A DNA stretch of 64,000 nucleotides from an uncultured Alphaproteobacteria bacterium. GTDB lineage: Bacteria; Pseudomonadota; Alphaproteobacteria; HIMB59; GCA-002718135. Position 1 is the stretch's first letter. The number at the start of each line of letters is the position of its first letter. Where the stretch lies: contig CACNNQ010000001.1 in the NCBI GenBank assembly GCA_902621855.1, positions 62,001 to 126,000 on the forward strand, given 5' to 3'. Position numbers and translations under genes: made by a program. Of the stretch, positions 16,167-25,906 are shown one piece after another. Under the pieces are notes generated by a model. The model worked only from the letters and a program-made list of their open reading frames with translations, made no database searches and was not told the origin of the DNA.

Positions 16167-16328
16167 TATTGCAAAGAGTATTTAGTGAACACTCTACTAA
16201 ACATTCTTCATATTTAAATTTAAATAGGTTCACTGTCTTAACCTATTAATTTATCCCATCACTAACTAAAGAAATTGTTCAGTTCTAATAAGTGTAAAAT
16301 TAATTGAAATATGTTAAAATAAATAAAT

Positions 16329-16351
16329 GGTGGTACCATGGTGGTACCATG
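16329..16351. repeat. Tandem 11-bp repeat, right copy (GGTGGTACCAT x2 + G)
   Basis: Units at 16329-16339 and 16340-16350 plus G, identical to 14133-14155 and in the same orientation. It ends 48 bp before the intact tRNA-Arg. The matching copies near both ends of the insertion suggest a shared function in its movement. Confidence 0.8.
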
Positions 16352-16399
16352 AACATTGTATGTTCAATAGTAAGTTGATAAAAGGTTGAAAAATAAGAA

Positions 16400-16476
16400 G
16401 CGCCTGTAGCTCAATTGGATAGAGCGTATGACTACGGATCATAAGGTTAGGAGTTCGACTCTTCTCGGGCGCGCCA
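16400..16476 (+). tRNA. tRNA-Arg (anticodon ACG), intact copy
   Basis: A complete 77-nt cloverleaf with CCA encoded at 16474-16476. The acceptor stem GCGCCTG/CGGGCGC has one T-G wobble, the D stem is GCTC/GAGC, the anticodon stem TATGA/TCATA has loop CTACGGA, and the T arm is AGGAG-TTCGACT-CTTCT. Its first 45 nt are duplicated at 13977. Confidence 0.95.
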
Positions 16477-16501
16477 ATTAAGTAATTAAAAATTTTAAGT
16501 T

Positions 16502-17530
16502 ATGATAAAAAATTTCACTTCAAATAATATCAATAAAGATAAAAAACTTTTGTTTAGCTTTGTTAATGCTGAATTAAAAGAAACAAAAACAAGATGCAAT
16601 ATTTATCAAGGCAACTTTTATTTGGATAGTTTTGCTTATTTTTTGATTAATGAAGATTTTAAATCATTTGATAACTTATATGTTAGAGATAAAAACCTCA
16701 ATTTTGAACACTTTTTTTCAAAGGTTTTTTTTAATAATTTTAAAAAAAAATTAGACAATTTTAAAGAATTTAAAAATATTTTTGTTTTAGGATCTAATGC
16801 AGGTAATAATTATTATTCTAATCTTTTGCAATTTCTACCTAGAATTTTTTTTATAAAAGAAAAAAATATTCGCATTGCTATTCATCGTAACTCATCTTTA
16901 AAATTTAGAGAATTTATAAAGAATGTTCTTAATGAAAAAAGTATAAAGTGTTCATTTGTATATTTAGATGATGGTTTTTATAAATTTAAAAATTGTTCTA
17001 TGCCTCAATTTTTTAGTTTAACACAAAGTATAAAAATTTTACAAAAAGTAATCAAAGTGAAAAATTTTAAATCTCCTGATACTAAAATTTACGTTTCACG
17101 GGCGAGTGCATCTTATAGAAAAATTATAAATGAGGCAGATATTCTGCCCATTCTTAGAAGTAAAGGATATAAAGTTATTAATCCTGAACTATATACTATA
17201 GATGAGCAAATTAGAATATTTTCTCAAGCCGATAAAATTATTTCACCACATGGTTCAAATCTTTCAAACATAATATTTTGTAAACCAGGTACTGAAATTC
17301 TTGAAATTTTACCTACATTAAATAAAATGTCTGACTCTTTATTTGAAGATAAATTCAGAAATATTGCAAGAATAAATAAACTTAATTACCATAGGATCAT
17401 TTCTGATTCTGTAAACATTGATAATCATTCTGAAGTCACCAAAATGTATATCCAAAATAAAACACTTTATGAAAGTAATTATTATAAAAATTTAATAGTT
17501 AAAGTTTCTGATATAAAAAATTTAATTTAA
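16502..17530 (+). CDS. Glycosyltransferase family 61 protein
   Basis: 342 residues. The C-terminal half has the GT61 (DUF563, PF04577) pattern: KIYVSRASASYRKIINE (about 199-215), then ADILPILRSKGYKVINPE, then SQADKIISPHGSNLSNIIF (about 244-262) with the PHG motif, and KPGTEILEI. Such enzymes transfer sugars onto surface polysaccharide or LPS in bacteria; donor and acceptor are unknown. The start lies 25 nt after tRNA-Arg, so read-through from the tRNA promoter is possible. Its last 9 nt overlap the convergent sppA-like gene. No other polysaccharide genes are adjacent, so it is an isolated GT. Confidence 0.85.
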   Translation: MIKNFTSNNINKDKKLLFSFVNAELKETKTRCNIYQGNFYLDSFAYFLINEDFKSFDNLYVRDKNLNFEHFFSKVFFNNFKKKLDNFKEFKNIFVLGSNAGNNYYSNLLQFLPRIFFIKEKNIRIAIHRNSSLKFREFIKNVLNEKSIKCSFVYLDDGFYKFKNCSMPQFFSLTQSIKILQKVIKVKNFKSPDTKIYVSRASASYRKIINEADILPILRSKGYKVINPELYTIDEQIRIFSQADKIISPHGSNLSNIIFCKPGTEILEILPTLNKMSDSLFEDKFRNIARINKLNYHRIISDSVNIDNHSEVTKMYIQNKTLYESNYYKNLIVKVSDIKNLI

Positions 17531-18535
17531 ATAACAGTTATTTAAAAAATTTGGAGATAAAGCAAGGATGGAGATACTTATTTTTTTACAAAGATAAAAA
17601 TTGTTTAAATTAAAAAAGTTCGCAAAATATGTGCTAATTATACTGTCACTATTTTTGATTCCTAATATTTTATAATCTTTGTAACTATTTTCTTTTATTA
17701 TTTTTTTTAATAAAAGATCAAAATCTATTACTTCATCAATCAAAAAATTTTCTTTTGCTTGATTACTATTAAAAATTAATGCTCCTATATCCTCTCTTAA
17801 TGTTGCGTATTCTATCTTTCTACTTTTAGATACTTTAGATAAAAAATCGTCGTAAATATCTTCAATTAAATTTTGAAGATGATTAATTTCTTTTTTCGTA
17901 GGTTTCCTAAAAGGATTATATAAATCTTTTGAGTATCCAGCATTCTGGTCATAAATTTTTATTCCTCCTGTAGTTTCTATATTTTGACCTAATAAATTTT
18001 TAGAAATGGAAATTGGCCCATCATAAAAATACCAGCTAGGTCCACTTACGCCGATACTGCCTACAAGAGAACCATAATTAGCAAATATTTTATCACCAGC
18101 TGTTGCTACCCAATATCCTCCAGATGCTAATATCTGGTCACTATAAAAAAATATTTTTATATCTTTACTAATTTTAAAATTAGTAATTAATTTTTCTAAT
18201 TTATCAGTAGCTCCAACTGTTCCACCTGGTGAATTAATTTTAAAAATTACAACTTTTGGATCTACTTCTTCTAATTTTTTCAAATATTCTTTAACTGATA
18301 TTGGATCTATAACATTTAAAAAACTTCCAACTAATGAACTATTTATATTTTCAAGAATTGGACCATTTATTTCTATGGTAGCAATTATATTGTTAGAATT
18401 TTTATCACCATCTTTTAATTCAAAAAAATCTTTTTGATTTGGCAATATTGAAAAGAAAAGACCTAAAACTATGAGAAAAATTGTAATACCAAACAACAAT
18501 CCAAGAGTTTTAAAAAATATGTTCAGAAATGCCAT
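17522..18535 (-). CDS. sppA: Signal peptide peptidase SppA-type serine protease (S49)
   Basis: 337 residues. An N-terminal membrane anchor (about 8-30) is followed by one S49 protease domain. The nucleophile is Ser138 in LASGGYWVA, INSPGGTV (100-107) forms the oxyanion side, and the GYSKDLYNPFR segment (200-210) carries the likely general-base Lys203. Enzymes of this type degrade cleaved signal peptides in the inner membrane. The single-domain length fits the short SppA class rather than the double-domain E. coli form. It is divergent from groES, and the 3' end overlaps the GT61 gene by 9 nt. Confidence 0.88.
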   Translation of the reverse strand: MAFLNIFFKTLGLLFGITIFLIVLGLFFSILPNQKDFFELKDGDKNSNNIIATIEINGPILENINSSLVGSFLNVIDPISVKEYLKKLEEVDPKVVIFKINSPGGTVGATDKLEKLITNFKISKDIKIFFYSDQILASGGYWVATAGDKIFANYGSLVGSIGVSGPSWYFYDGPISISKNLLGQNIETTGGIKIYDQNAGYSKDLYNPFRKPTKKEINHLQNLIEDIYDDFLSKVSKSRKIEYATLREDIGALIFNSNQAKENFLIDEVIDFDLLLKKIIKENSYKDYKILGIKNSDSIISTYFANFFNLNNFYLCKKISISILALSPNFLNNCYLN

Positions 18536-18587
18536 TTTATAGAAATAACATAAATTTCAATTTTTTTAAAAATTCTTTATTTTTTAC

Positions 18588-18616
18588 TTGAAAGCAATTT
18601 ATTAATGATTACATCA
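18588..18616 (+). promoter_or_regulatory. Candidate groESL promoter (heat-shock or housekeeping)
   Basis: CTTGAAA at 18587-18593 resembles the -35 of RpoH promoters. A -10-like ACATCA follows at 18611-18616 after a 17-nt spacer. It lies just upstream of and abutting the CIRCE element. The match is modest and the transcription start is not determinable by eye. Confidence 0.4.
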
Positions 18617-18643
18617 TTAGCACTCTTATAATAAGAGTGCTAA
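18617..18643. promoter_or_regulatory. CIRCE operator (HrcA binding site)
   Basis: TTAGCACTC at 18617-18625 and GAGTGCTAA at 18635-18643 form the perfect 9-bp inverted repeat with a 9-nt spacer that defines CIRCE. It is 43 bp upstream of groES and indicates repression by HrcA, which is not encoded in this window. Confidence 0.97.
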
Positions 18644-18685
18644 ATAATTATAGTTATTTTTCAATAACTTAAATGAAGAGGATAT

Positions 18686-18988
18686 ATGAAATTTAGACCA
18701 CTACACGACAGAGTCTTGGTAAAAAGAGTGGACTCTGATCAGAAAACAGCCGGAGGTATAATTATACCTGATACTGCTCAGGAAAAACCAATGGAAGGTG
18801 AAGTATTAGAAATTGGCTCTGGTGCTCGTGATGAAACAGGAAAATTAGTCCCATTAGATGTAAAAAAAGGTGATAAAATACTTTTTGGTAAATGGTCTGG
18901 TACTGAAGTCAAAATGAATGGCGAGGATTATCTTATTATGAAAGAGTCAGACATAATGGGGATAATTACATCGGGTAAAAAAAAATAA
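18686..18988 (+). CDS. groES: Co-chaperonin GroES
   Basis: 100 residues, the usual Cpn10 length. It opens with the hallmark [15 protein letters not shown] and carries the mobile loop around [17 protein letters not shown] (residues 20-36), then [24 protein letters not shown] in the barrel (24 residues in the protein, quoted here only by its ends GKLV and GTEV). It caps the GroEL ring and is needed for ATP-driven folding. CIRCE control upstream and groEL 29 nt downstream make a standard groESL operon. An AGAGG ribosome binding site precedes the ATG. Confidence 0.97.
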   Translation: MKFRPLHDRVLVKRVDSDQKTAGGIIIPDTAQEKPMEGEVLEIGSGARDETGKLVPLDVKKGDKILFGKWSGTEVKMNGEDYLIMKESDIMGIITSGKKK

Positions 18989-19005
18989 TAAATATTTATA
19001 AATAA

Positions 19006-20685
<1,680 letters not shown>

Positions 20686-20713
20686 CCAATCAATAAATTT
20701 TTTTAAATAAAGG

Positions 20714-20739
20714 GGGCAATTTAATTGCCCTTTTTTTTT
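20714..20739 (+). terminator. Rho-independent terminator of groESL
   Basis: A perfect 7-bp stem GGGCAAT / ATTGCCC with loop TTA, followed by nine T residues. It lies between the convergent groEL and glutathione peroxidase genes and its T tract touches the stop codon of the latter. Confidence 0.9.
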
Positions 20740-21274
20740 AAATTAAACGATCAATCTGAGATGTAATTTTCAAGCTATCAGGTTTTGTCATAGAAGACCA
20801 AGATTTAATAAGCTGACCATTTCTATCAAATAAATATTTGTAAAAATTCCACTTTGGTTTTTCATTATATTCTTCCTCAATCCATGCATAAATTGGATGA
20901 ACGTTGTTTCCTTTTACATTCATTGGTGATGAAGTAACAAAACCTACCCCATAGTTAACTAAGCATATTTGTTTAATATCCTCAGTATCAAAATACTCTT
21001 GATTAAAGGAATTACTCGTAGTTGCAATTATTGTTAAATCGCTATTTCTATAGTTTAAAAATAAATTTTGGAGATTGGCATATTGTGGAGTAAAACCACA
21101 TCTTGAAGCTGTATTCACTATTAAAATTGGCTTACCTTCAAACTTATCTAAATTTACTTGATTACCGTCTATATCTTCGAATGAAAAATCGTACAAATTC
21201 ACTATTTCATTAGCTAATAACGTATTCTTTAAGTTGAGCATAATCAAAAAAACAAGTAAAAATTTAATTTTCAT
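20738..21274 (-). CDS. Exported glutathione peroxidase family protein (thiol peroxidase)
   Basis: 178 residues from ATG 21274, which gives a signal peptide (MKIKFLLVFLIMLNL...LLANE); the frame is open to 21310 but would then overlap mscS. The GPx fold is clear. Peroxidatic Cys59 lies in NTASRCGFTPQY, followed by the SFNQEYF region carrying the usual Gln position, and the conserved WNFYKYLFD. Bacterial Cys-type members reduce peroxides, usually with thioredoxin rather than glutathione. The signal sequence points to a periplasmic enzyme. It is convergent with groEL and divergent from mscS. Confidence 0.85.
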   Translation of the reverse strand: MKIKFLLVFLIMLNLKNTLLANEIVNLYDFSFEDIDGNQVNLDKFEGKPILIVNTASRCGFTPQYANLQNLFLNYRNSDLTIIATTSNSFNQEYFDTEDIKQICLVNYGVGFVTSSPMNVKGNNVHPIYAWIEEEYNEKPKWNFYKYLFDRNGQLIKSWSSMTKPDSLKITSQIDRLI

Positions 21275-21300
21275 GTTAGTGAGTATTAAATATATCGCAT

Positions 21301-22434
21301 ATGGAATCATTCAATACCTTCACTGACCTTTTTTTAGATGTTTGGAATAATGGTGTTTTTGGGATAAATGCTACTGATATCATAGTTAGTCTTGTAATTT
21401 TCCTATTTTTCTATTTACTGAGAAGACTTATAGCAAGGTTTATTCTTAATCGATTATCAAAGATTGTTTCAAGAACTTCTAATCAAATAGACGATGCTGT
21501 AATTGAAGTACTTGATGGACCATTAAAATTTTTCCCTGTCGTTATTGGTTTTTTTATAGCTTCGTCTTATTTAGATATATCTGATAATAATCAAGATTTT
21601 TTAGATTTACTAAACAGATCTTTAATTACAATCTTTATATTTTGGTTGCTTCATCAATTAATTATACCATTTTCATTTGTAATAAAAAACTTTGAATCAA
21701 AAATCTCAAAACCATTAGTAGATTGGACACTGAAAGGTTTAAAAATTTTGGTAATTGTTCTTGGAGCTGTTGCTATTCTAGAATTATGGGGAATAAGAGT
21801 TGGTCCAGTGATTGCAGGATTAGGTTTGTTTGGTGTAGCAGTTGCGCTTGGTGCTCAGGATTTATTTAAAAATTTAATTAGTGGTATTATGATATTAATG
21901 GAAAAAAGATTTACTGTAGGAGATGTAATATTAGTTTCTGGAGAAGTTGAAGGAGTTGTTGAACAGATTGGGTTTAGGTCTACACTTGTTAGAAGATTTG
22001 ATTCTACACCTGTGATGGTTCCAAATTATAAATTTGCAGAACAATCAGTTACTAATTATACAAGAAGACACCACAGACGTATCAGATGGTTAATTGGCCT
22101 TGAGTACAAAACCACAATAGATCAATTAAAAAATATAAGAGATGATATAAACAATTTAATTAATAAAAATGATAATTTTGCAAAAAATGAAAATGCTGGT
22201 TTCTATGTTCGAATTGATAGTTTTTCTAGCAGCTCAATTGATATGCTAGTTCAAGCATTTACTGTAACGAATGATTGGGCTCAATATTTACAAATTAAAG
22301 AAGATCTTGCAGTACAAATTATCAATATTGTTGAAAAAAATAGAGCTGCTTTTGCATTTCCAAGTCAATCATTATATGTTGAAAGTATTCCAAATGATAA
22401 TATAGAAATTTTTAATTCTATAAAAAAGAAATAA
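21301..22434 (+). CDS. MscS-family mechanosensitive channel
   Basis: 377 residues. Three to four membrane segments (about 20-40, 75-95, 105-120, 140-165) precede the pore helix, with its Gly/Ala-rich packing face (GLGLFGVAVALGAQDLFKN, about 176-194). The cytoplasmic beta domain then starts at EKRFTVGDVILVSGEVEG and carries the MVPNYKFAEQSVTNYTR motif. It opens under membrane tension to release solutes during osmotic downshock. It is followed 3 nt later by the AI-2E family transporter gene, so the two are co-transcribed. The start is 26 bp from the divergent peroxidase start, leaving little room for separate promoters. Confidence 0.92.
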   Translation: MESFNTFTDLFLDVWNNGVFGINATDIIVSLVIFLFFYLLRRLIARFILNRLSKIVSRTSNQIDDAVIEVLDGPLKFFPVVIGFFIASSYLDISDNNQDFLDLLNRSLITIFIFWLLHQLIIPFSFVIKNFESKISKPLVDWTLKGLKILVIVLGAVAILELWGIRVGPVIAGLGLFGVAVALGAQDLFKNLISGIMILMEKRFTVGDVILVSGEVEGVVEQIGFRSTLVRRFDSTPVMVPNYKFAEQSVTNYTRRHHRRIRWLIGLEYKTTIDQLKNIRDDINNLINKNDNFAKNENAGFYVRIDSFSSSSIDMLVQAFTVTNDWAQYLQIKEDLAVQIINIVEKNRAAFAFPSQSLYVESIPNDNIEIFNSIKKK

Positions 22435-22437
22435 ATT

Positions 22438-23442
22438 ATGAATGAAAGTAATAGAGTAATATCAGGATCGTTGTTTATACTGGCAAGTATAGCTGTCGCA
22501 TTTATTTTAAATTTTTCTCAACCTATAATGGTGCCTTTTGTTTTAGCTTTATTGTTAAGAATATTAATAGATCCCATTATAGATTTTCAAACCATCAACC
22601 TTAGAGTTCATAGATTCATCGCAGTGTTTGTGAGTATTTGTCTGATTGTATTATTATTTTCAATTATTGTTCCTTTTATAGTATCATCTGTTGCAACTTT
22701 TTTAGAATCTGCTGAAGATTATAATCAAAAAGTAATTTTATTAATTGAAGCTGCTATAACTAAACTTCAGGAGTTTGATGTTAACATTGATAGAGAAACA
22801 ATAAGAAATACAATTTTAGATTTGCCAATTACGAACTGGGCTACAACTATATTAAGTAATAGTGCTAATTTTATTTCAAAATTTTTACTTGTTGTAATTA
22901 TTACCCTTTTTTTACTGTTAGGAACTCCGCCCAAAAATACTTCAGACGAATGGAATGATATAATAAGATTAATAAAAAAATACATATTTACTAAATTTTT
23001 AACTTCAGCTGTAACTGGAATTTCTGCAGGGTTAATTTATTGGCTACTTGGGCTAGAATTAGCATTTATATTTGGTTCCTTAACCTTCATCTTAAATTTT
23101 ATACCCGTAATTGGTTCAATTATAGCAGTTTTACTACCTCTGCCCATAGCATTTTTACAGTATAGCGACCCCACTTTATTTATTTTAGTTATTATTCTGC
23201 CAACAATCATTCACCAATTAGTTGGAAATTTTATAGAACCAAAAATTTTTGGTGAAAGTTTTGGTTTGCATCCAATTACTATTCTCTTATCTTTAATTTT
23301 TTGGGGAATGATTTGGGGTTTTATAGGAATATTGTTAGCCGCACCTTTAACAGCTATAATTAGAATTTCATTTGAAAGATTCCAAACAACAAAACAAATT
23401 GCAAGACTATTAGAAGGAAAAATTCATTTAAAAGAAAACTAA
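22438..23442 (+). CDS. AI-2E family transporter (PerM/TqsA-like)
   Basis: 334 residues with about seven to eight membrane helices. The N-terminal pair (SLFILASIAVAFILNFSQPIM), the central soluble-looking stretch 85-125, and the C-terminal FILNFIPVIGSIIAVLLPLP and HPITILLSLIFWGMIWGFIG segments are typical of the AI-2E exporter (PF01594) family. Members export small molecules or ions; very few export AI-2 itself. It lies 3 nt after the mscS stop and overlaps the convergent recX by 4 nt. Its actual substrate is unknown. Confidence 0.88.
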   Translation: MNESNRVISGSLFILASIAVAFILNFSQPIMVPFVLALLLRILIDPIIDFQTINLRVHRFIAVFVSICLIVLLFSIIVPFIVSSVATFLESAEDYNQKVILLIEAAITKLQEFDVNIDRETIRNTILDLPITNWATTILSNSANFISKFLLVVIITLFLLLGTPPKNTSDEWNDIIRLIKKYIFTKFLTSAVTGISAGLIYWLLGLELAFIFGSLTFILNFIPVIGSIIAVLLPLPIAFLQYSDPTLFILVIILPTIIHQLVGNFIEPKIFGESFGLHPITILLSLIFWGMIWGFIGILLAAPLTAIIRISFERFQTTKQIARLLEGKIHLKEN

Positions 23443-23924
23443 CCTAATATTTTTTTACAAATATCATAACTAAATCCTGCTCTTGCCATTTTAGCTAATT
23501 TTTTTTCGTAAATTTCATTTTTTTCTAGCAATCTTTTTTTTTTTACAAATATTTTTGCTGAATCTAATTCCCAATCATTGTTATTATTTTCCATTAAATT
23601 TAAATTTTTTTGGATTTGAGTTTTATCAATCCCCTTTTTAATTAAGTAATTAGAAATAAAATTTTTTGATTTACCTAACTTTGATAAAGATAGGATTTTA
23701 ATAGAACTATATCTATCATCATCTATAAATTTATTTTTTTCTAAATTTATTATTACACTATCGATTATATTTACCAGTTTGGATTTTTCAAAATTCGTTA
23801 TTTTTAACCTAAATATTTTTCTTTTAAGCACATTGATTAGATTTCTTTTAGAAGAATCATATTTACTTAGATAATCAATAGCGTATTTTAAAAGCTTTTT
23901 TTCGTCCACTAAATTAATATACAA
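23439..23924 (-). CDS. recX: RecX family regulatory protein
   Basis: 161 residues, highly charged and helical. It shows RecX three-helix repeats: LLKYAIDYLSKYDSSKRNL (10-28), FIDDDRYSSIKILSLSKLGKS (86-106, with the conserved D-x-x-Y/F), and IDKTQIQKNL, WELDSAKIFVKKK. RecX binds RecA and limits filament growth. No recA is seen here. The sequence is divergent and AT-driven (Lys/Asn/Ile rich), but the D-D-x-R-Y and alternating K/R motifs fit. It is convergent with the AI-2E transporter gene (4-nt overlap) and divergent from the ABC-2 permease gene. Confidence 0.78.
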   Translation of the reverse strand: MYINLVDEKKLLKYAIDYLSKYDSSKRNLINVLKRKIFRLKITNFEKSKLVNIIDSVIINLEKNKFIDDDRYSSIKILSLSKLGKSKNFISNYLIKKGIDKTQIQKNLNLMENNNNDWELDSAKIFVKKKRLLEKNEIYEKKLAKMARAGFSYDICKKILG

Positions 23925-23957
23925 ATAATTTAAATATATTAAAAGTAATCTTCTAAT

Positions 23958-24728
23958 ATGTTTTATTATAATTATCTTTGTTTTTTTACATTAATTAAAA
24001 AAGAAGTCTTTAGGTTTTTAAAGGTTGGAATTCAAACGGTAATTGGACCAGCTATTAGCTCTTTACTATTTCTAGCTGTTTTTAGTTTAGCCTTAGGTAG
24101 ATCTGTAAATTCTATAAATGGTATTGATCTTCCTTATTTTATTGCCCCTGGTTTAATAATGATGACTATGTTACAGAACTCATTTGCTAATTCAGCATCA
24201 AGTATTGGTCAATCAAAATTTCAAGGAAATATTGTAGACATATTAATGGCACCATTAAACAATGTTGAACTAGCATTTGGTTTTATTATTGGCTCTATTT
24301 GTAGAGGTATTGTATGCGGTATAGTAACAACCTTTGGGGTAATGATATTCGTTCCTCTTAATATTCACTCTTATACTGCATTATTATTTTTTACATTAAT
24401 GGGTTGCACAATGATGGGAACATTGGGGACAATTGTTGGTATTTGGGCAGACAAATGGGATCAACAACAAGGTATTACCAACTTTATTGTTTTACCTCTA
24501 ACTTTTTTATCAGGAACATTTTATTCAATTTCGAGACTTCCTGAGTTTTGGCAGATTGTTTCCTCATTTAATCCATTCTTCTATAATATTGATGGATTTA
24601 GATATGCTTTTACCGGTATTTCTGACAGCTCATTAATCCAAGGATCAATCTTCTTAATAATTATTAATATTATATTAATTTTATTATGTTATTTTATGTT
24701 TCACAAAGGATATAAAATTAAGTTTTAA
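23958..24728 (+). CDS. ABC-2 type transporter permease
   Basis: 256 residues with six predicted membrane helices. The ABC2_membrane pattern is present: KEVFRFLKV entry helix, PYFIAPGLIMMTMLQNSFAN in the core, a MAPLNNVELAFGFIIGS coupling-helix region, and LPLTFLSGTFYSISRLPEFWQ near the C-terminus. It resembles the YadH-type permease common in alphaproteobacteria. A partner ATPase (YadG type) would be needed but is not next to it. The gene sits 2 bp upstream of argD in the same direction. The transported substrate is unknown. Confidence 0.85.
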   Translation: MFYYNYLCFFTLIKKEVFRFLKVGIQTVIGPAISSLLFLAVFSLALGRSVNSINGIDLPYFIAPGLIMMTMLQNSFANSASSIGQSKFQGNIVDILMAPLNNVELAFGFIIGSICRGIVCGIVTTFGVMIFVPLNIHSYTALLFFTLMGCTMMGTLGTIVGIWADKWDQQQGITNFIVLPLTFLSGTFYSISRLPEFWQIVSSFNPFFYNIDGFRYAFTGISDSSLIQGSIFLIIINIILILLCYFMFHKGYKIKF

Positions 24729-24730
24729 AT

Positions 24731-25906
24731 ATGGTTAGTAAAACTGTGTCAAATGTTATGCCAACTTATGGTATTAAAAATCTTGAATTTGTAAAAGGTA
24801 AAGGATGTTACTTATACTCTAGTCAAAATAAAAGATATTTAGATTTTGCAAGTGGAATTGCTGTAAACTCTCTTGGTCATTGCCATCCTAAACTTATAGA
24901 GGCACTTAATAAGCAATCAAAACAAGTCTGGCATGTTTCAAACTTATATAAAATAAAAAAACAAGAGCAATTTGCAAAGTTACTTTGTAAAAATTCTTTT
25001 GCAGACAAAGTTTTTTTTACTAATTCTGGAACTGAATCTATTGAATGTGGAATTAAAATAATTAGAGGATATCATTCATATCACAAGACAAAAAAAACAG
25101 AAATTATCACCTTTGATGGTGCTTTTCATGGTAGAACTTATGGAGCGCTTTCAGCTCAAAAAAACAAAAAATACTCTAATGGCTTTGGTCCTATGCTTAA
25201 AGGCTTTAAACAAATTGAATTTAATAATGAAAAAAAATTAATATCAGCAATAAATAAAAAAACAGCTGGTATTATAATTGAACCAATTCAAGGAGAAGGA
25301 GGTATTCGTCCTGCAAATCTAAATTTTTTAAAATTATTAAGAAAGATTTGTAACGAAAAGAAAATCTTACTTTTTTTTGATGAAGTTCAGTGTGGATTTG
25401 GAAGATCTGGTAAATTATTTTCATATGAATGGGCAAAAATCAAACCTGATATTATGTCTGTAGCAAAAGGTATTGGATCGGGTTTTCCACTTGGAGCTTG
25501 CATGTCAACAAACAAAGCATGTATTGCAATGACAAAAGGTAGTCATGGATCAACCTATGGTGGTAACCCGTTAGCCATGAGTGTAGGTTTAGAAGTTTTA
25601 AAAATTATTTCTAATAAAACATTTCTTAAAAAAGTTGATAAAACAGCTAGATACTTCTGGAAAAATTTAAAAAAATTAGAGAATACATCTAATATCATTT
25701 CAGAGGTAAGAGGCGCAGGACTTTTATTAGGAATTAAAACAAATATTAGCAACATTGATTTTTCTGAAAAACTTAAAAAAAATAAATTACTTAATGTACC
25801 GGCTGCAGATAATACAGTAAGATTAGCTCCACCACTTATTGTATCTTATAAAGAGATTGATAAATCTATTACAATAATTAAAAAAAGTATGAAAGAACTA
25901 TCTTAA
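24731..25906 (+). CDS. argD: Acetylornithine aminotransferase
   Basis: 391 residues of the class III PLP aminotransferase family. Visible features are TNSGTESIECGIK (PLP phosphate region, about 97-109), FHGRTYGALSAQ (about 135-146), FDEVQCGFGRSG (about 217-228) and the PLP lysine at about 246 in VAKGIGSGFPLGA. ArgD converts N-acetylglutamate semialdehyde to N-acetylornithine and can act in lysine synthesis. The argD stop overlaps the argF start by one base, making an arginine operon. The substrate call follows from this context as well as similarity. Confidence 0.93.
   Translation: MVSKTVSNVMPTYGIKNLEFVKGKGCYLYSSQNKRYLDFASGIAVNSLGHCHPKLIEALNKQSKQVWHVSNLYKIKKQEQFAKLLCKNSFADKVFFTNSGTESIECGIKIIRGYHSYHKTKKTEIITFDGAFHGRTYGALSAQKNKKYSNGFGPMLKGFKQIEFNNEKKLISAINKKTAGIIIEPIQGEGGIRPANLNFLKLLRKICNEKKILLFFDEVQCGFGRSGKLFSYEWAKIKPDIMSVAKGIGSGFPLGACMSTNKACIAMTKGSHGSTYGGNPLAMSVGLEVLKIISNKTFLKKVDKTARYFWKNLKKLENTSNIISEVRGAGLLLGIKTNISNIDFSEKLKKNKLLNVPAADNTVRLAPPLIVSYKEIDKSITIIKKSMKELS

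Larger units (their letters stand above)
15988..16399. other. Right end of the insertion, mostly non-coding
   Basis: About 410 bp between the 593-codon gene and tRNA-Arg. It holds only a small minus-strand hydrophobic ORF (16014-16166) and the right copy of the GGTGGTACCAT tandem repeat (16329-16351). Otherwise I see no recognisable gene, RNA or terminator. Confidence 0.6.
14022..16444. mobile_element. 2,423-bp insertion in tRNA-Arg(ACG), probable decayed integrative element
   Basis: The two copies of the tRNA 5' half are 2,423 bp apart. The simplest reading is that DNA carrying a replacement 5' half recombined at the anticodon-arm region, leaving the old 5' half at 13977-14021 and rebuilding an intact gene at 16400-16476. 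Inside lie one 593-codon secreted-protein gene, a small membrane ORF, and two copies of a tandem GGTGGTACCAT repeat near the ends. No intact integrase is present; a 12-codon frame at 14171 may be its relic. Element status is inferred from the duplication and repeats. Confidence 0.7.
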
